Shown: piece by piece, positions 12,633-24,194 of the stretch
Layout: each line of letters starts with the position of its first letter
How positions within the stretch are numbered: the stretch's first letter is position 1
Assembly: GCA_051294375.1 (NCBI GenBank)
Contig: CM119265.1
Location: 16,374,005-16,438,004 of the forward strand
DNA length: 64,000 nt
Reading direction: 5' to 3'
Source of the DNA: Paraspadella gotoi
Lineage: Eukaryota > Chaetognatha
Program-made: the position numbers and the translations under genes
The notes under the pieces: model-generated
Seen by the model: only the letters and a program-made list of their open reading frames with translations
Database searches by the model: none
Told to the model about the DNA's origin: nothing

Positions 12633-13064
12633 CTTGCCACAATTCCTCCCTCGTGGTTGAGAGATAAGCGTAGACGGTGCCACGAAAGAGTCCCAGTATC
12701 ATCACAGTCGACGTTGAAGGGCGTTGGAGGATTTGGACGGCAACACCTGATCCACTCTCGGAATTGAAGATGAAATCATACGTATTTGAAAAATCTTGGA
12801 AACTGAAATTAAAAATTAAAATTCATTCACTCAAAAGTAGGGTTTTTTTACTTACAAGAAACTTTTAGAAAAATAGATTCGCAACGTCAAACAATGCGAT
12901 TTCAACCCAAAGGACTCACCCGTGAATGCACATGATCCTGGAATCAAAGTCCAAACTGATGTCGAACATGATGTTGTCCACCAATTGACTTTGCAGATTC
13001 GCGCCGTGTTCTGTTCCCCTTGACAGATCCATACTTTTCGTTTTGTCGTAGACCGCCGCGCATT
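12633..13064 (-). pseudogene. Damaged copy of two exons of the propeller-like gene
   Basis: The minus strand repeats the exons at 15715-15859 (copy 12920-13064) and 16019-16142 (copy 12633-12756). The second copy has four single-base indels against the intact exon: one base lost in the CGCCCC run, one lost at ACTCGGG, one gained at CACCTC and one gained at GGCAGG before the donor. These break the frame. The pattern fits sequencing or assembly error better than natural decay, because the flanking intron sequence is as similar as the exons. No independent gene is supported. Confidence 0.8.
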
Positions 13065-13324
13065 CTCTGGTGGTCGGAAAACGAAGCATTATTTTTAGTC
13101 AAAGGAGCCGAAGTTAATTATTTTATTGCAGAGTAAATATGCGGCTGACGGGCGATGGTGTTCGGGTGACGCGACAAAAGTTGGGATCCGAAAAAGGGGT
13201 AAAACAAACTAAAAAAAAAAAAGAAACAATCCCACTTGGAGACGAGTGTTATTACACAGCGAAAGGTTTGAAGTGAAATGGTGTCCTTCACTCCTTTTTT
13301 TTCCCTTTTGTTTATGTTTTCTTG

Positions 13325-13570
13325 GTTTGGTTTGGTTTGTTGGTGTTGGTTTGGTTTTGGTTGGTTGGTTGGTTGGTTGGTTGGTTGGTTTGGTTGGTTT
13401 GGTTGGTTGGTTGTGTTGGTTGGTTGGTTGGTTGGGTGCGTTTGGTTGTTGTTGGTTGGTTGGTTGGTTCGTTCCGTTCGTTTCGTTCGTTCGTTCGTTC
13501 GTTCTTCGTTTCGTTCTTTCTTCTCTTCTTCTTCTTCTCTTTCTTTCTTTTTCTTTCTTTCTTTCTTTCT
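13325..13570. repeat. Simple-sequence block: TTGG, TTCG and CTTT repeats
   Basis: GGTTGGTT units merge into GTTCGTTC units and then TTTC units. The open frames through this block encode only low-complexity sequence and are not genes. The matching block in the right arm is interrupted by a gap at 15420-15455. Confidence 0.9.
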
Positions 13571-13683
13571 TTCTCCTTTTCCCATCCTTTCCACTTCTCT
13601 GTTTCTCTTCACGACTCGCTCAAGCTCTCACGCGGGATACAGGGGAAAAAAATAAACTCGTCACGACAGGTTTCACGTCATCA

Positions 13684-13730
13684 GGCGAGAGAGAGAGAGA
13701 GAATAGAGAGAGAGAGAGAGAGAGAGATGA

Positions 13731-13784
<54 letters not shown>
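13684..13784. repeat. (GA)n microsatellite in the left arm
   Basis: GA units broken by TAGA, TGAA and AGGA interruptions. The counterpart in the right arm coincides with gap 14794-15037, which suggests the assembler failed there. Confidence 0.9.
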
Positions 13785-13785
<1 letters not shown>

Positions 13786-13965
13786 AGAGACTGAAAAAAA
13801 AAGTCGAGTTTGTTTCTTCTAGGGCTTCCGGTATTTTAACGCTTTGCGATGGGTCTGAGTGCTCGCCTCGATGACAGCGGGCGATGTAAGTCAAAGCTCA
13901 TTCTTCATCACCAGAGTTTATTTCCTCTCGATCCTCTTTCCTTGTCCTCGGTGAAGGATTTGGTT

Positions 13966-14029
13966 CCACTCTCAATTCATTCCACTCTCAATTCATTCCA
14001 CTCTCAATTCATTCCACTCTCAATTCATC
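13966..14029 (+). repeat. 16-bp unit repeated four times
   Basis: Four head-to-tail copies of CCACTCTCAATTCATT, the last ending ATC. The equivalent place in the right arm has one copy. Confidence 0.9.
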
Positions 14030-14077
14030 CTCACGACAGAAATCTCTTTCAATCTTTGAAATTCGCCTTTACTCACT

Positions 14078-14141
14078 TTTTTTTTCTTTTTCTTTCTTTC
14101 TTTCTCTATTTCTTTTTTTTTACTTTCTTTCTTTCTTCTCT

Positions 14142-14174
<33 letters not shown>

Positions 14175-14212
14175 TTTCTCTTTCTTTCTCTTTCTTTCTT
14201 TTTCTTTCCGTA
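14078..14212. repeat. CTTT-type microsatellite at the inner edge of the left arm
   Basis: TTTC/CTTT units with interruptions, mirrored by GAAA units at 14588-14621 in the right arm. Confidence 0.85.
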
Positions 14213-14587
14213 CCCGCGTTCCTGTCCACAGCTTTATCGCCTTCTTCTTTTATGGTCCCATTTCCCCCTACTTAAGATAAGACTGACAAACGCCTTCTCC
14301 ACCTCAGTCATTCTCTCAGTCCCCACTTCCCATCCCCGAGTTCCCTTTCCCCGCTTTCCCCTCCACCCTTAATTCCGCTTCCCTTCTACCCCCTCTCCCC
14401 CCCACGTATCAATCCCCCCCCATTTCAAATCCTTCCGAGACGAAAAGACCGCAGCTGCGTCTGACGAGTGAAGTGAAAGGAAGGTGAGGAGGTGAGGCGG
14501 AGAGGCGGGAGGTCGAGCAGTGAACCTCCGAAAACAAAACAGCGCTCGTCAATCGGCGTCGCNNNNNNNNNNNNNNNNNNNNNNNNN
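14213..14587. other. Spacer between duplication arms, ending in a 25-N gap
   Basis: About 350 bases of unique pyrimidine-rich sequence followed by exactly 25 Ns at 14563-14587. I see no coding signal. A second gap of the same size occurs at 54792-54816, also beside a duplication. Confidence 0.8.
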
Positions 14588-14622
<35 letters not shown>

Positions 14623-15233
14623 AGTGAGTAAAGGCGAATTTCAAAGACTGAAAGAGATTTTGTCGTGAGGATGAATTGAGAGTGGAACCCAAATCCTTCA
14701 CCGAGGACAGGGAAAGAGGATCGAGAGAAAAAAAACCTCTGGTGATGCAGATGAGCTTTGACTTACATCGCCCGATGTCCATCGAGGCGAGCANNNNNNN
14801 NNNNNNNNNNNNNNNNNNNNNNNNNNNNNNNNNNNNNNNNNNNNNNNNNNNNNNNNNNNNNNNNNNNNNNNNNNNNNNNNNNNNNNNNNNNNNNNNNNNN
14901 NNNNNNNNNNNNNNNNNNNNNNNNNNNNNNNNNNNNNNNNNNNNNNNNNNNNNNNNNNNNNNNNNNNNNNNNNNNNNNNNNNNNNNNNNNNNNNNNNNNN
15001 NNNNNNNNNNNNNNNNNNNNNNNNNNNNNNNNNNNNNTCTCTCTCTCTCTCGCCTGATGACGTGAAACCTGTCGTGACGAGTTTATTTTTTTCCCCTGTA
15101 TCCCGCTGAGAGCTTGAGCGAGTCGTTGAAGAGGAAACAGGGAGGAAGTGGCGGAGGAATGGGACTTGGGGAGTGAGGAGAGAAAGAGAGAAAGAAAGCA
15201 AGAAAGAAAGAAAGAAAGGAGAGAAAGGAGAAA

Positions 15234-15268
<35 letters not shown>

Positions 15269-16272
15269 GAAAAAAAGAAAGAAAGAAGGGAGAAAAGAAA
15301 GAAAAAAAAATAAAGAAAGAAAGGAGAGAAAGATAGAAAAGAGAGAAAGAAAGAAATTAAAGAAAGGAGAGAAAGAAATAAAGAAAGGAGAGAAAGGAAG
15401 AAAGGAAAGAAAGGAGAGANNNNNNNNNNNNNNNNNNNNNNNNNNNNNNNNNNNNAACCAACCGAATAAACAAAAGGGAAAAAAAAGGAGTGAAGGACCC
15501 CATTTCACTTCAACCTTTCGCTGTGTAATAACACTCGTTCTCCAAGTGGGATTGTTCTTCTTTTTTTTTTTAGTTTGTTTACCCTTTTTCGCGATCTCCA
15601 CTTTTGTCGCGTCACCCGACACCCATCGCCCGTCAGCCGCATATTTACTCTGCAATAAATCAATTAACTTCGGCTCCTTTGACTAAAAAATAAGCTTCGT
15701 TTTCCGACCACCAGAATGCGCGGCGGTCTACGACAAAACGAAAGTATGGATCTGTCAAGGGGAACAGAACACGGCGCGAATCTGCAAAGTCAATTTGGTG
15801 GACAACATCATGTTCGACATCAGTTTGGACTTTGATTCCAGGATCATGTGCATTCACGGGTGAGTCCTTTGGGTTGAAATCGCATTGTTGACGTTGCGAA
15901 CTATTTTTCTAAAGTTTCTTGTAAGTAAAAAAACCCTACTTTTGAGTGAATGAATTTTAATTTTTAATTTCAGTTTCAAGATTTTTCAAATACGTATGAT
16001 TTCATCTTCAATTCCCAGAGTGGATCAGGTGTTGCCGTCCAAATCCTCCAACGCCCCTTCAACGTCGACTGTGATGATACTCGGGACTCTTTCGTGGCAC
16101 CTCTACGCTTATCTCTCAACCACGAGGGAGGAATTGTGGCAGGTTCGAGTGAATCCTAAAAAAAATCTGTCTTAAGGTTAAAAATCTCAACATACGACTA
16201 CATATTTCATATGCTTTTAAACAATTCTAAATAGTATTCAAACTTAATTTGTTGGGCATGTTCTCACTCTTT
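14588..16272. repeat. Right arm of the large inverted duplication
   Basis: Reverse-complement partner of 12499-14212, interrupted by gaps at 14794-15037 and 15420-15455. This arm carries intact exons that join the downstream gene in frame, so it is probably the genuine locus. A GAAA-rich microsatellite occupies 15178-15419. Confidence 0.9.
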
Positions 16273-17207
16273 CTCGCAAACCGTTTTACCAAACCCACCA
16301 GGTTCACCTCAACGACGCGGTCCTGGGCGTCTGTTGCCTCGAAGTCTATCCCACCTGCGATGAGCTCCGGCAGCCCTGCCCGACCTCCANNNNNNNNNNN
16401 NNNNNNNNNNNNNNNNNNNNNNNNNNNNNNNNNNNNNNNNNNNNNNNNNNNNNNNNNNNNNNNNNNNNNNNNNNNNNNNNNNNNNNNNNNNNNNNNNNNN
16501 NNNNNNNNNNNNNNNNNNNNNNNNNNNNNNNNNNNNNNNNNNNNNNNNNNNNNNNNNNNNNNNNNNNNNNNNNNNNNNNNNNNNNNNNNNNNNNNNNNNN
16601 NNNNNNNNNNNNNNNNNNNNNNNNNNNNNNNNNNNNNNNNNNNNNNNNNNNNNNNNNNNNNNNNNNNNNNNNNNNNNNNNNNNNNNNNNNNNNNNNNNNN
16701 NNNNNNNNNNNNNNNNNNNNNNNNNNNNNNNNNNNNNNNNNNNNNNNNNNNNNNNNNNNNNNNNNNNNNNNNNNNNNNNNNNNNNNNNNNNNNNNNNNNN
16801 NNNNNNNNNNNNNNNNNNNNNNNNNNNNNNNNNNNNNNNNNNNNNNNNNNNNNNNNNNNNNNNNNNNNNNNNNNNNNNNNNNNNNNNNNNNNNNNNNNNN
16901 NNNNNNNNNNNNNNNNNNNNNNNNNNNNNNNNNNNNNNNNNNNNNNNNNNNNNNNNNNNNNNNNNNNNNNNNNNNNNNNNNNNNNNNNNNNNNNNNNNNN
17001 NNNNNNNNNNNNNNNNNNNNNNNNNNNNNNNNNNNNNNNNNNNNNNNNNNNNNNNNNNNNNNNNNNNNNNNNNNNNNNNNNNNNNNNNNNNNNNNNNNNN
17101 NNNNNNNNNNNNNNNNNNNNNNNNNNNNNNNCGAAGCCAGGCTCACGGCGTTTCTGCCTTTCGACGACCAGCTGTGGGTCGGGACGGCCGATGGTGAGAA
17201 GAGAGGA

Positions 17208-17248
<41 letters not shown>

Positions 17249-20200
17249 TGATTAATCAATAATTTTTCATTTGATCCGTTTATTAATTATCTATCTATTC
17301 ATTCAAGAATTAAAAAAATGATCAATCAATCAGTCAATCAATCCAATCTCCTTCTGCCAGGTTTCTTGATGATGTTCGACGTCATCGAACGTCGACCGGG
17401 CGATGACGACGACGACGACGTTAAAAGCGTCGATGCGGACGCCGGAAACCGAACGGGTTTGCCGGTTCTCAATCAACTGGAAAACAGGTAACCTGGTAAC
17501 CCCACCTCCTACGACTTACCATGCCTTTTTTTTCCATCAATTCGCCAATGAACTCGCTTAATGTCAATCGCCAGATTGAATGATCTCTACGACAGACAAC
17601 TCGCGTCTCCGGCCGGTCCATTCGTTAACAACAACAACAACAACAACGGAGCGACGGGCATAAAGATTCGAAACAGGCAACACAATAACGTCAACATCAA
17701 ACACAGGTTGGTTTTTTGGACGAAATTTNNNNNNNNNNNNNNNNNNNNNNNNNNNNNNNNNNNNNNNNNNNNNNNNNNNNNNNNNNNNNNNNNNNNNNNN
17801 NNNNNNNNNNNNNNNNNNNNNNNNNNNNNNNNNNNNNNNNNNNNNNNNNNNNNNNNNNNNNNNNNNNNNNNNNNNNNNNNNNNNNNNNNNNNNNNNNNNN
17901 NNNNNNNNNNNNNNNNNNNNNNNNNNNNNNNNNNNNNNNNNNNNNNNNNNNNNNNNNNNNNNNNNNNNNNNNNNNNNNNNNNNNNNNNNNTCCTCGGCGC
18001 CGCCCATTTCCCCGAACGTATCGCCCTCTATCTCTCAGTTCCGAGCGACGCAGGGTCGTTTGGTTTTAAACGGCGCCGGTGACGCCGTCTCGATCGACGC
18101 TGGTTACGACGCCGTTGACTCATCCTCTCGTCCATCGGCGTCGTATCTCGCTCGACCGGCTCCGCCCGGACGCAGTTCATCGCCTCACGCCTTTTCTTCT
18201 CCGGCGACGCCGGCTGGCGGCCGAACTCCGTCGCCGCATCTCAAAGTCGCGCCGTCTGTTGTTCGGAATCGATCGCCGCAACCGGGATACGCAGACAGCG
18301 CGCTACGATCGGCGACGTCGACGGTAAACGGCGCCGAAAGAACGCCGACGACGCAGCGCCGAGCGCCGCAGCACATTCGGCGCCTCGACGACCTCAAGCG
18401 GCAGTCGTCGACGAACGTTCCGGAAGTCGTCGGTCAAAAGTTGACGAACGCGTTGAAGGAACGATCGAGATCCTTGGGAACCATCTTCTCTTTGGGAACG
18501 ACGGCCGTGTCGAAGATTATCAAAGTGGCCGAGGAAAGCGCCGCCTGGGACGGCGGGTCGGAGAAAACTACACCGGTTGGCGAAACGGGAGAGACGCCGA
18601 TTGGTGCGCAATGGGAAACGCCGATCGCAGCGACGCCGACGAGGCCGCTCCCTGCTTACGCGGCGTCATTTTCGCCGAGCCTCTCGAAAATGCCATCGAT
18701 GATGTCGGCGCCGATGCCTCCAACGATTCAATGCTCGATGTTGCCAGAAATGCCGCCGGGCCCTCTGCCAAACATTCCCATTATACCATCGGAAATTCCA
18801 CGGCTACACCCCCAATCATGGCATCAACAATGCCGGCCGCCAACCATGCTGCCATCCATGCTGCAGACGGACCCGCGACGCGCCACAAGCCCATCCTCCA
18901 AGCCCCCGCGCCTGTCCGCCTGCGCGTCGAGAGTCTCATCTTTCGATCTTGAAGAAGTCATCGATCGTCCGGGCGTCGCCGTGTCGCGATTCCTTCTCCG
19001 GACCATCCACTCCGAGCACCGCACGTCCGGCCCTGGCGACAGCTTCGGACCGAAGCGCGCGGATTTGCCGGGATCCTTCTGCCGGCGCCTCCACTCCGGT
19101 TTTCGGCGAAGGAAATTCTCCGTCGAAGGGAGGTCGACACGCTCCGTCGATTTGGGTGAGGAGATTAAGACGACGCCGCCACTATGGTGGAGAGAATCGG
19201 CCTTTCATGGCCCGCCCGGCACAAACCGGAGTGGCACCGCAGCCGGACGCAGTTTGAGAGAGAGGAAGAGGAGTTCGTCGAGAAGCCGACCTTGCTTCAA
19301 CTTCGGAAGGTATCTATCATAATATATCTATCTATCTATGCCTATCTGTCTATCTAATCTATCTATGACACATGAAAAATGCGTAACGTTACTTTCCGTG
19401 CATAAAAAAAATATTACTGCTTCAATATTATTATATTTCTTTTATTTTTGAAACGTATAGTTTCATATGTTGATATCAAATATCAAGCAATATCTTTTTT
19501 TGTTTTTTAGAATATGAACTGAATATAGGGTGAAGATATGAATATTTTTTTTTAAATAAGTACTTTATTCATTTATTCATTAGAATGCTAATAGAAAAAA
19601 ATAAAAAAATAATAGTACTAATAGTTATTTATGACTCAAATAGAGCGAACAAAAAACCTCATTTAAAAATCGATCGGGAAGTGGATAGGTAACTAAGCCT
19701 TTACCAAATGCATCCCTCCAACCGATGTTCTTCTCAAATAATTTTTTTTATATTTTAATTACATTGAAGGGAAAAAACAGGAAAATTTTGAACTGCAGCT
19801 TGCAGAGAAGGGTCAGATAATCTGACTTCATTTGAACATGATAAACCATGACCTTTTATATCTTGTGGAAATGGGGGCAGTAAAGAATCTAAAAAATTCA
19901 TCAATAAGTCAGCATTGAACCCTTTCCAATGCGGCTATTACGAGAAATATTTTTCTTTAATTAAAAATGGATGATTAAAAATGAATTAAATTCACTTGCT
20001 ATATTTAAAAAATTAAGTCATAACATATTTAACTCAATGAATGTTTGGCTTGAGTCCATAAATTAATGTTACCAGCTAGTTTATAATTTTCTTTACAAAC
20101 TTTATTATGATTAAACAGCAGCCAGGTGGTCAAGCTTGTTGTAGTTTTGGCAAGTTAAAGATAATGAAAAAATGACAGATTTTTTTCACAGACAAAAGGT

Positions 20201-23114
20201 AGATGTCCAGACTGTTTATAATCAAGCTGAAAACATTTTTGTATTATTATTTATTAATAAATTATAAAGAATATATTTTATCAACGCTATTAACATAAAT
20301 TTTTGCTTGTTTTTAACTTTAACTGATAAAATATAAGCACCATTTTAGTGAATTAAATAAGAATTTATCATATAAACGAAAAATGTAATTCAGTTTTTCC
20401 TTTTTCAAATTAATAAAAGAAAAGGAAAAAATTTCATATAGCCTTCATTCGAAATTTTTAAAGCAAAAAACTGTTATACTGTTAATACTCTGATTATAAA
20501 CAAAGCTGTGTAAAGATTTTATGATTTACATTAATAAAACACTTTTAGAAAAGGTCGTACCGTCATGATTAGGCATTTAATTTGATACCACATCCACTTG
20601 CTACCTGCTTTTCTTCAAAAGTTAATTTAAAAAAAATAACTTTTTTTAAATTACAACGAGTACAAATCTTATGTTAAATAATAATATTCGCAAAATTGGG
20701 AGTAATCTCACCGTATTTGCTATAGCTTGCTGTATAATCTTTAAATTCAAAATATAAAACTTGCAAGATAAATTTTTTTGTCGCATTTTAGAGATATATC
20801 ACTTTCAGATGTACCCATCGTATAATAATTTATTTATTTATTTCCCCAATAAAAGCTTAATTAGAGAAATTGAAATTTTTTATAAATTGTTGGAGAAAAA
20901 ATTTCGTTCCCGACCTATGCTCAGTGAGTAATAATGGTTTTGCATAGAAAATCAAAATATCAAATAAAATAAAAAAATCAGCCTCTATAAAAATCGAAAG
21001 GCAGAGGCTGATTTTTTAGAATTGCAAAATTTTTTGTCTGATCTCCATAATCCATTATTGCTCAATCTCAAATGTTCTTTCAAAATACCAAATTTTTTTC
21101 AAAAGTATTTTCCAAATTTTTTCAATTTTTAAATTGTTTTTTCATTTAAAATGTTTTTCGATGATTTGTTTTTGTTTAGAAAGACATTGATAAAAAAGTG
21201 AAAAAATAATATAGAAATTATATAAGGTTTTTGGAAAATACCTTAAAATATTAAATAATTAGACCCAAGAGCGGAGTAAAGCAGAGAAAACTTTCCCATT
21301 CATTAAAGAATAAATTGAATATGAATTGTGTCATATTGTTATTTAGATTAATTGACTAATTACGAAACAAATGAGTTCATATAATAACTCGAGCCGAAAT
21401 GCCAATGCGTGTAAAAAATATCATACTTGGTCTCGGTTAACTATAGGTTAATTCGTTAAAGTTTTTGTTTTAATAATATTAATAACTTTTTTTTCGCATT
21501 TTTATAGAAGTGCTAAATGGTCCTAAAATTTGTAAGCGTTTCGAGCTATATTGCTTCATTTTTTTTAACTATTTTTGTCTAGTTAGTTTTTTGTTGTATT
21601 GGTAAAGGTTATGTCTAGATACATGTACATGTCAGAAGTATAATCGTACATGATACCAAACAGTAATGATCTAATTAATTTCACGGCTTCAGAACAATTT
21701 TTAAAGGAACAAATCAAGCACGAGACCCGTTTCGCTCACGATTTTTTTTTACATTTTCCTTATCGGGATCGAACTTTCAAAACTAACTTAAGTAATCGAG
21801 CGTGAAGAAAAAATCGCATCAATATAACTCTTTTTTTTCATTTAAGGCATTTTTAAACAAAATGTATGAGTACAATATTTGCACAATTTACTATAATTTA
21901 CTATATATATCTTTATTACAAAATGAAGTGTAAAGAATGGATTTTTTTCACGTTCCTGCAATAGACGAATTGTCGAGGAATTTGCCTCCGATTCCGGGCG
22001 GAAGGGTGAGGCGTCAATTGCCGGCGGAACCGATCGATGGCGTTATGATTAAATCCAAACAAGGTAAGTTTTTCTTTGTTAAATTAATGTAGGAGAATTT
22101 AATGACTTTAAAATTCCAATTCCGTAGTAAAATCGAAGCATCGACGGCTGCCTTTGACGAGAGACGATAGCGGTAAGTTAAGACAGCGCCTTTATAGAAA
22201 CTAGTCATGAGTTTAGAATCCAATTGGCTTTTTTNNNNNNNNNNCGAACTTACCTGCGAATCTTCGGCCGGCGAATCGACTAAAACGCGTAGTGGCAGAG
22301 GGAAAAAGCTTCCGCCAGGTAAGTTAGATCGGGGAGATCGTAGATATTTATCGCCATAATATTTTAAACGCAATTTTAAAACGCAATTCGAGACGGTTGT
22401 TTTCCTAACGCGACCGGCGCCCATGTTTCAGAACCATCGGCGGCGCCTATTCGCGTGGCGCCGAACGAAGACTCATCGGCGTCGATCGAGGCGGCGTCGC
22501 GAGTTCTCAACGGCAGCGCCTCCGTCTCATCCGTTTCTTCGCTTTCATCATCGGGTGAGAAAAATTTGTAAAAACATTTTTAAATTGAATAGGGTTAATA
22601 TTTTAAGTACAAAATGCTCAAGGTTCATGTTTACTTGTTTAGACTTAAAATTGCTACTCCAAAACCTCTGCAGTTAAAAATAATCCTGCCAAGTGCGCTT
22701 TACATCCATCAGGTACTCTGGAAAATCTGTTGGGCGAGCCTTTTCCCGACGAAGTGGTAAAGATCGACGCCGTCGAGATGGAACCTGCCACGTCGGCGTC
22801 ACTCATGCCGTCAACGACGCCGCTCAATCTTGGTATGAAACTGAGCCCGATTTCCGAAACGACGGAGGGATGCTACCTCGCGAACCGGACTAACGGTAAG
22901 GTTCTCGTTAATAGAAGTATAGATAAGATTAACATTTAATTAGAGACGTTTGAAGGTCAGTAACACCCAATCGTATCGACGACATTGTTTGTAGTTTTTT
23001 TTTTTTTTTTTTTTTTGTTGTGTGTGTTTTTGTCAGTATTTCAGTTCCATCATTATGACATGATTTCAGAAAAACACCCGTTTTCCTCCCATTCGTTAAT
23101 TAAATTCTCTCTCC

Positions 23115-23168
<54 letters not shown>

Positions 23169-23641
23169 TTCGCTCTCCCAGTCTTAACGAGCGACGTCAC
23201 TGGAGCCGCGTCGAAGAGGTATTCCTACGCGCGTAGCTCCAACGCAGTCACTCTCAACGGGACTTCGGAAAATAGTTCCACGAATTCCACTTCGACTGTT
23301 TTGGAGAGAAATAAAAGCTTCGAATCCGCGGGTGAGAATCTCATTCCGATTCGCAGGATTGAGTACATCATTATTGAGTTATTATTGGTCATTAATGAGT
23401 AATTACCGGTCGTTTTGGTCTTATGTAAACGGCCGACCAATGACAAAACAAAATGCCCATTTTGAATTGTTTAAATACTCCACTGTTCTCTTCCCAACAG
23501 GCTCTGCTCGATCGTCGGTGGCCTTTTCTTCGATGGAAGACATCACCAACGCCTTCGTCGACAACTTCACCACAGCCTCTGGCTCAGGTAAATTCAAAAG
23601 CTTTCTTTCGGAACCTTTGCTTTCGCTAACTTTCTCTTTTT

Positions 23642-23738
<97 letters not shown>

Positions 23739-24152
23739 CTTCTCACAGGCTACGCGTCAGGAATCGACGCCCGAGGACTTCCGACGCCGTCCGGAGCCGC
23801 CGAGCTCGAATCTCAGCGCCGCGGCGTCTCGACTGGAAGAGGAGAGAGTCATTAAATACGAATCCTCGTCACAGGTGTTAACTATGTAGTTAAAGAACAA
23901 AATTAGAAAGACTGATTAGGACGTTAATAAAGAGACAATTAAAAATATACACGCAAAAAAAAGCATAAATCAAAATATACTTCGGTTTACGTAGTATTTC
24001 CGAAATCTTAAAATAATATTCACAATCTGTTTGAAATCGCAAACCTCGTTCGCAGTCGAGCGCCCGCGCGAGTTCAACATCATCGATCTCTTACGTGAGC
24101 AGCACCGTCGACGTCCCATTCACTCACGAGCTCAGTCTCCAGGTGAGAGAGT

Positions 24153-24194
<42 letters not shown>

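Larger units (their letters stand above)
12499..14212. repeat. Left arm of a large imperfect inverted duplication
   Basis: The reverse complement of this segment matches 14588-16272 nearly throughout. Shared landmarks include the GGGCATGTTCTCA end, the two coding exons, the 'CCCACTTGGAGA' segment and the 'TGCTCGCCTCGATG' segment near the centre. Divergence is mostly single-base indels plus length changes in simple repeats. Homology stops abruptly at about 12499 on this side and 16272 on the other. Confidence 0.9.

Noticed and set aside
13325-14029. Regular short repeats that might suggest a CRISPR array
   Set aside because: The units are contiguous simple or 16-bp tandem repeats without unique spacers, and the DNA is animal nuclear.
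13118-14280. Several open frames of 120-180 residues made of Lys/Glu, Trp/Gly/Leu or Ser/Phe runs
   Set aside because: They are translations of TTGG, CTTT and GA simple repeats in the duplication arm, in all frames and both strands, without splice structure or domain signal.
16249-17262. A 337-residue open frame spanning the 742-N gap
   Set aside because: Most of it is N. The real reading uses exons on each side of the gap in a different frame.
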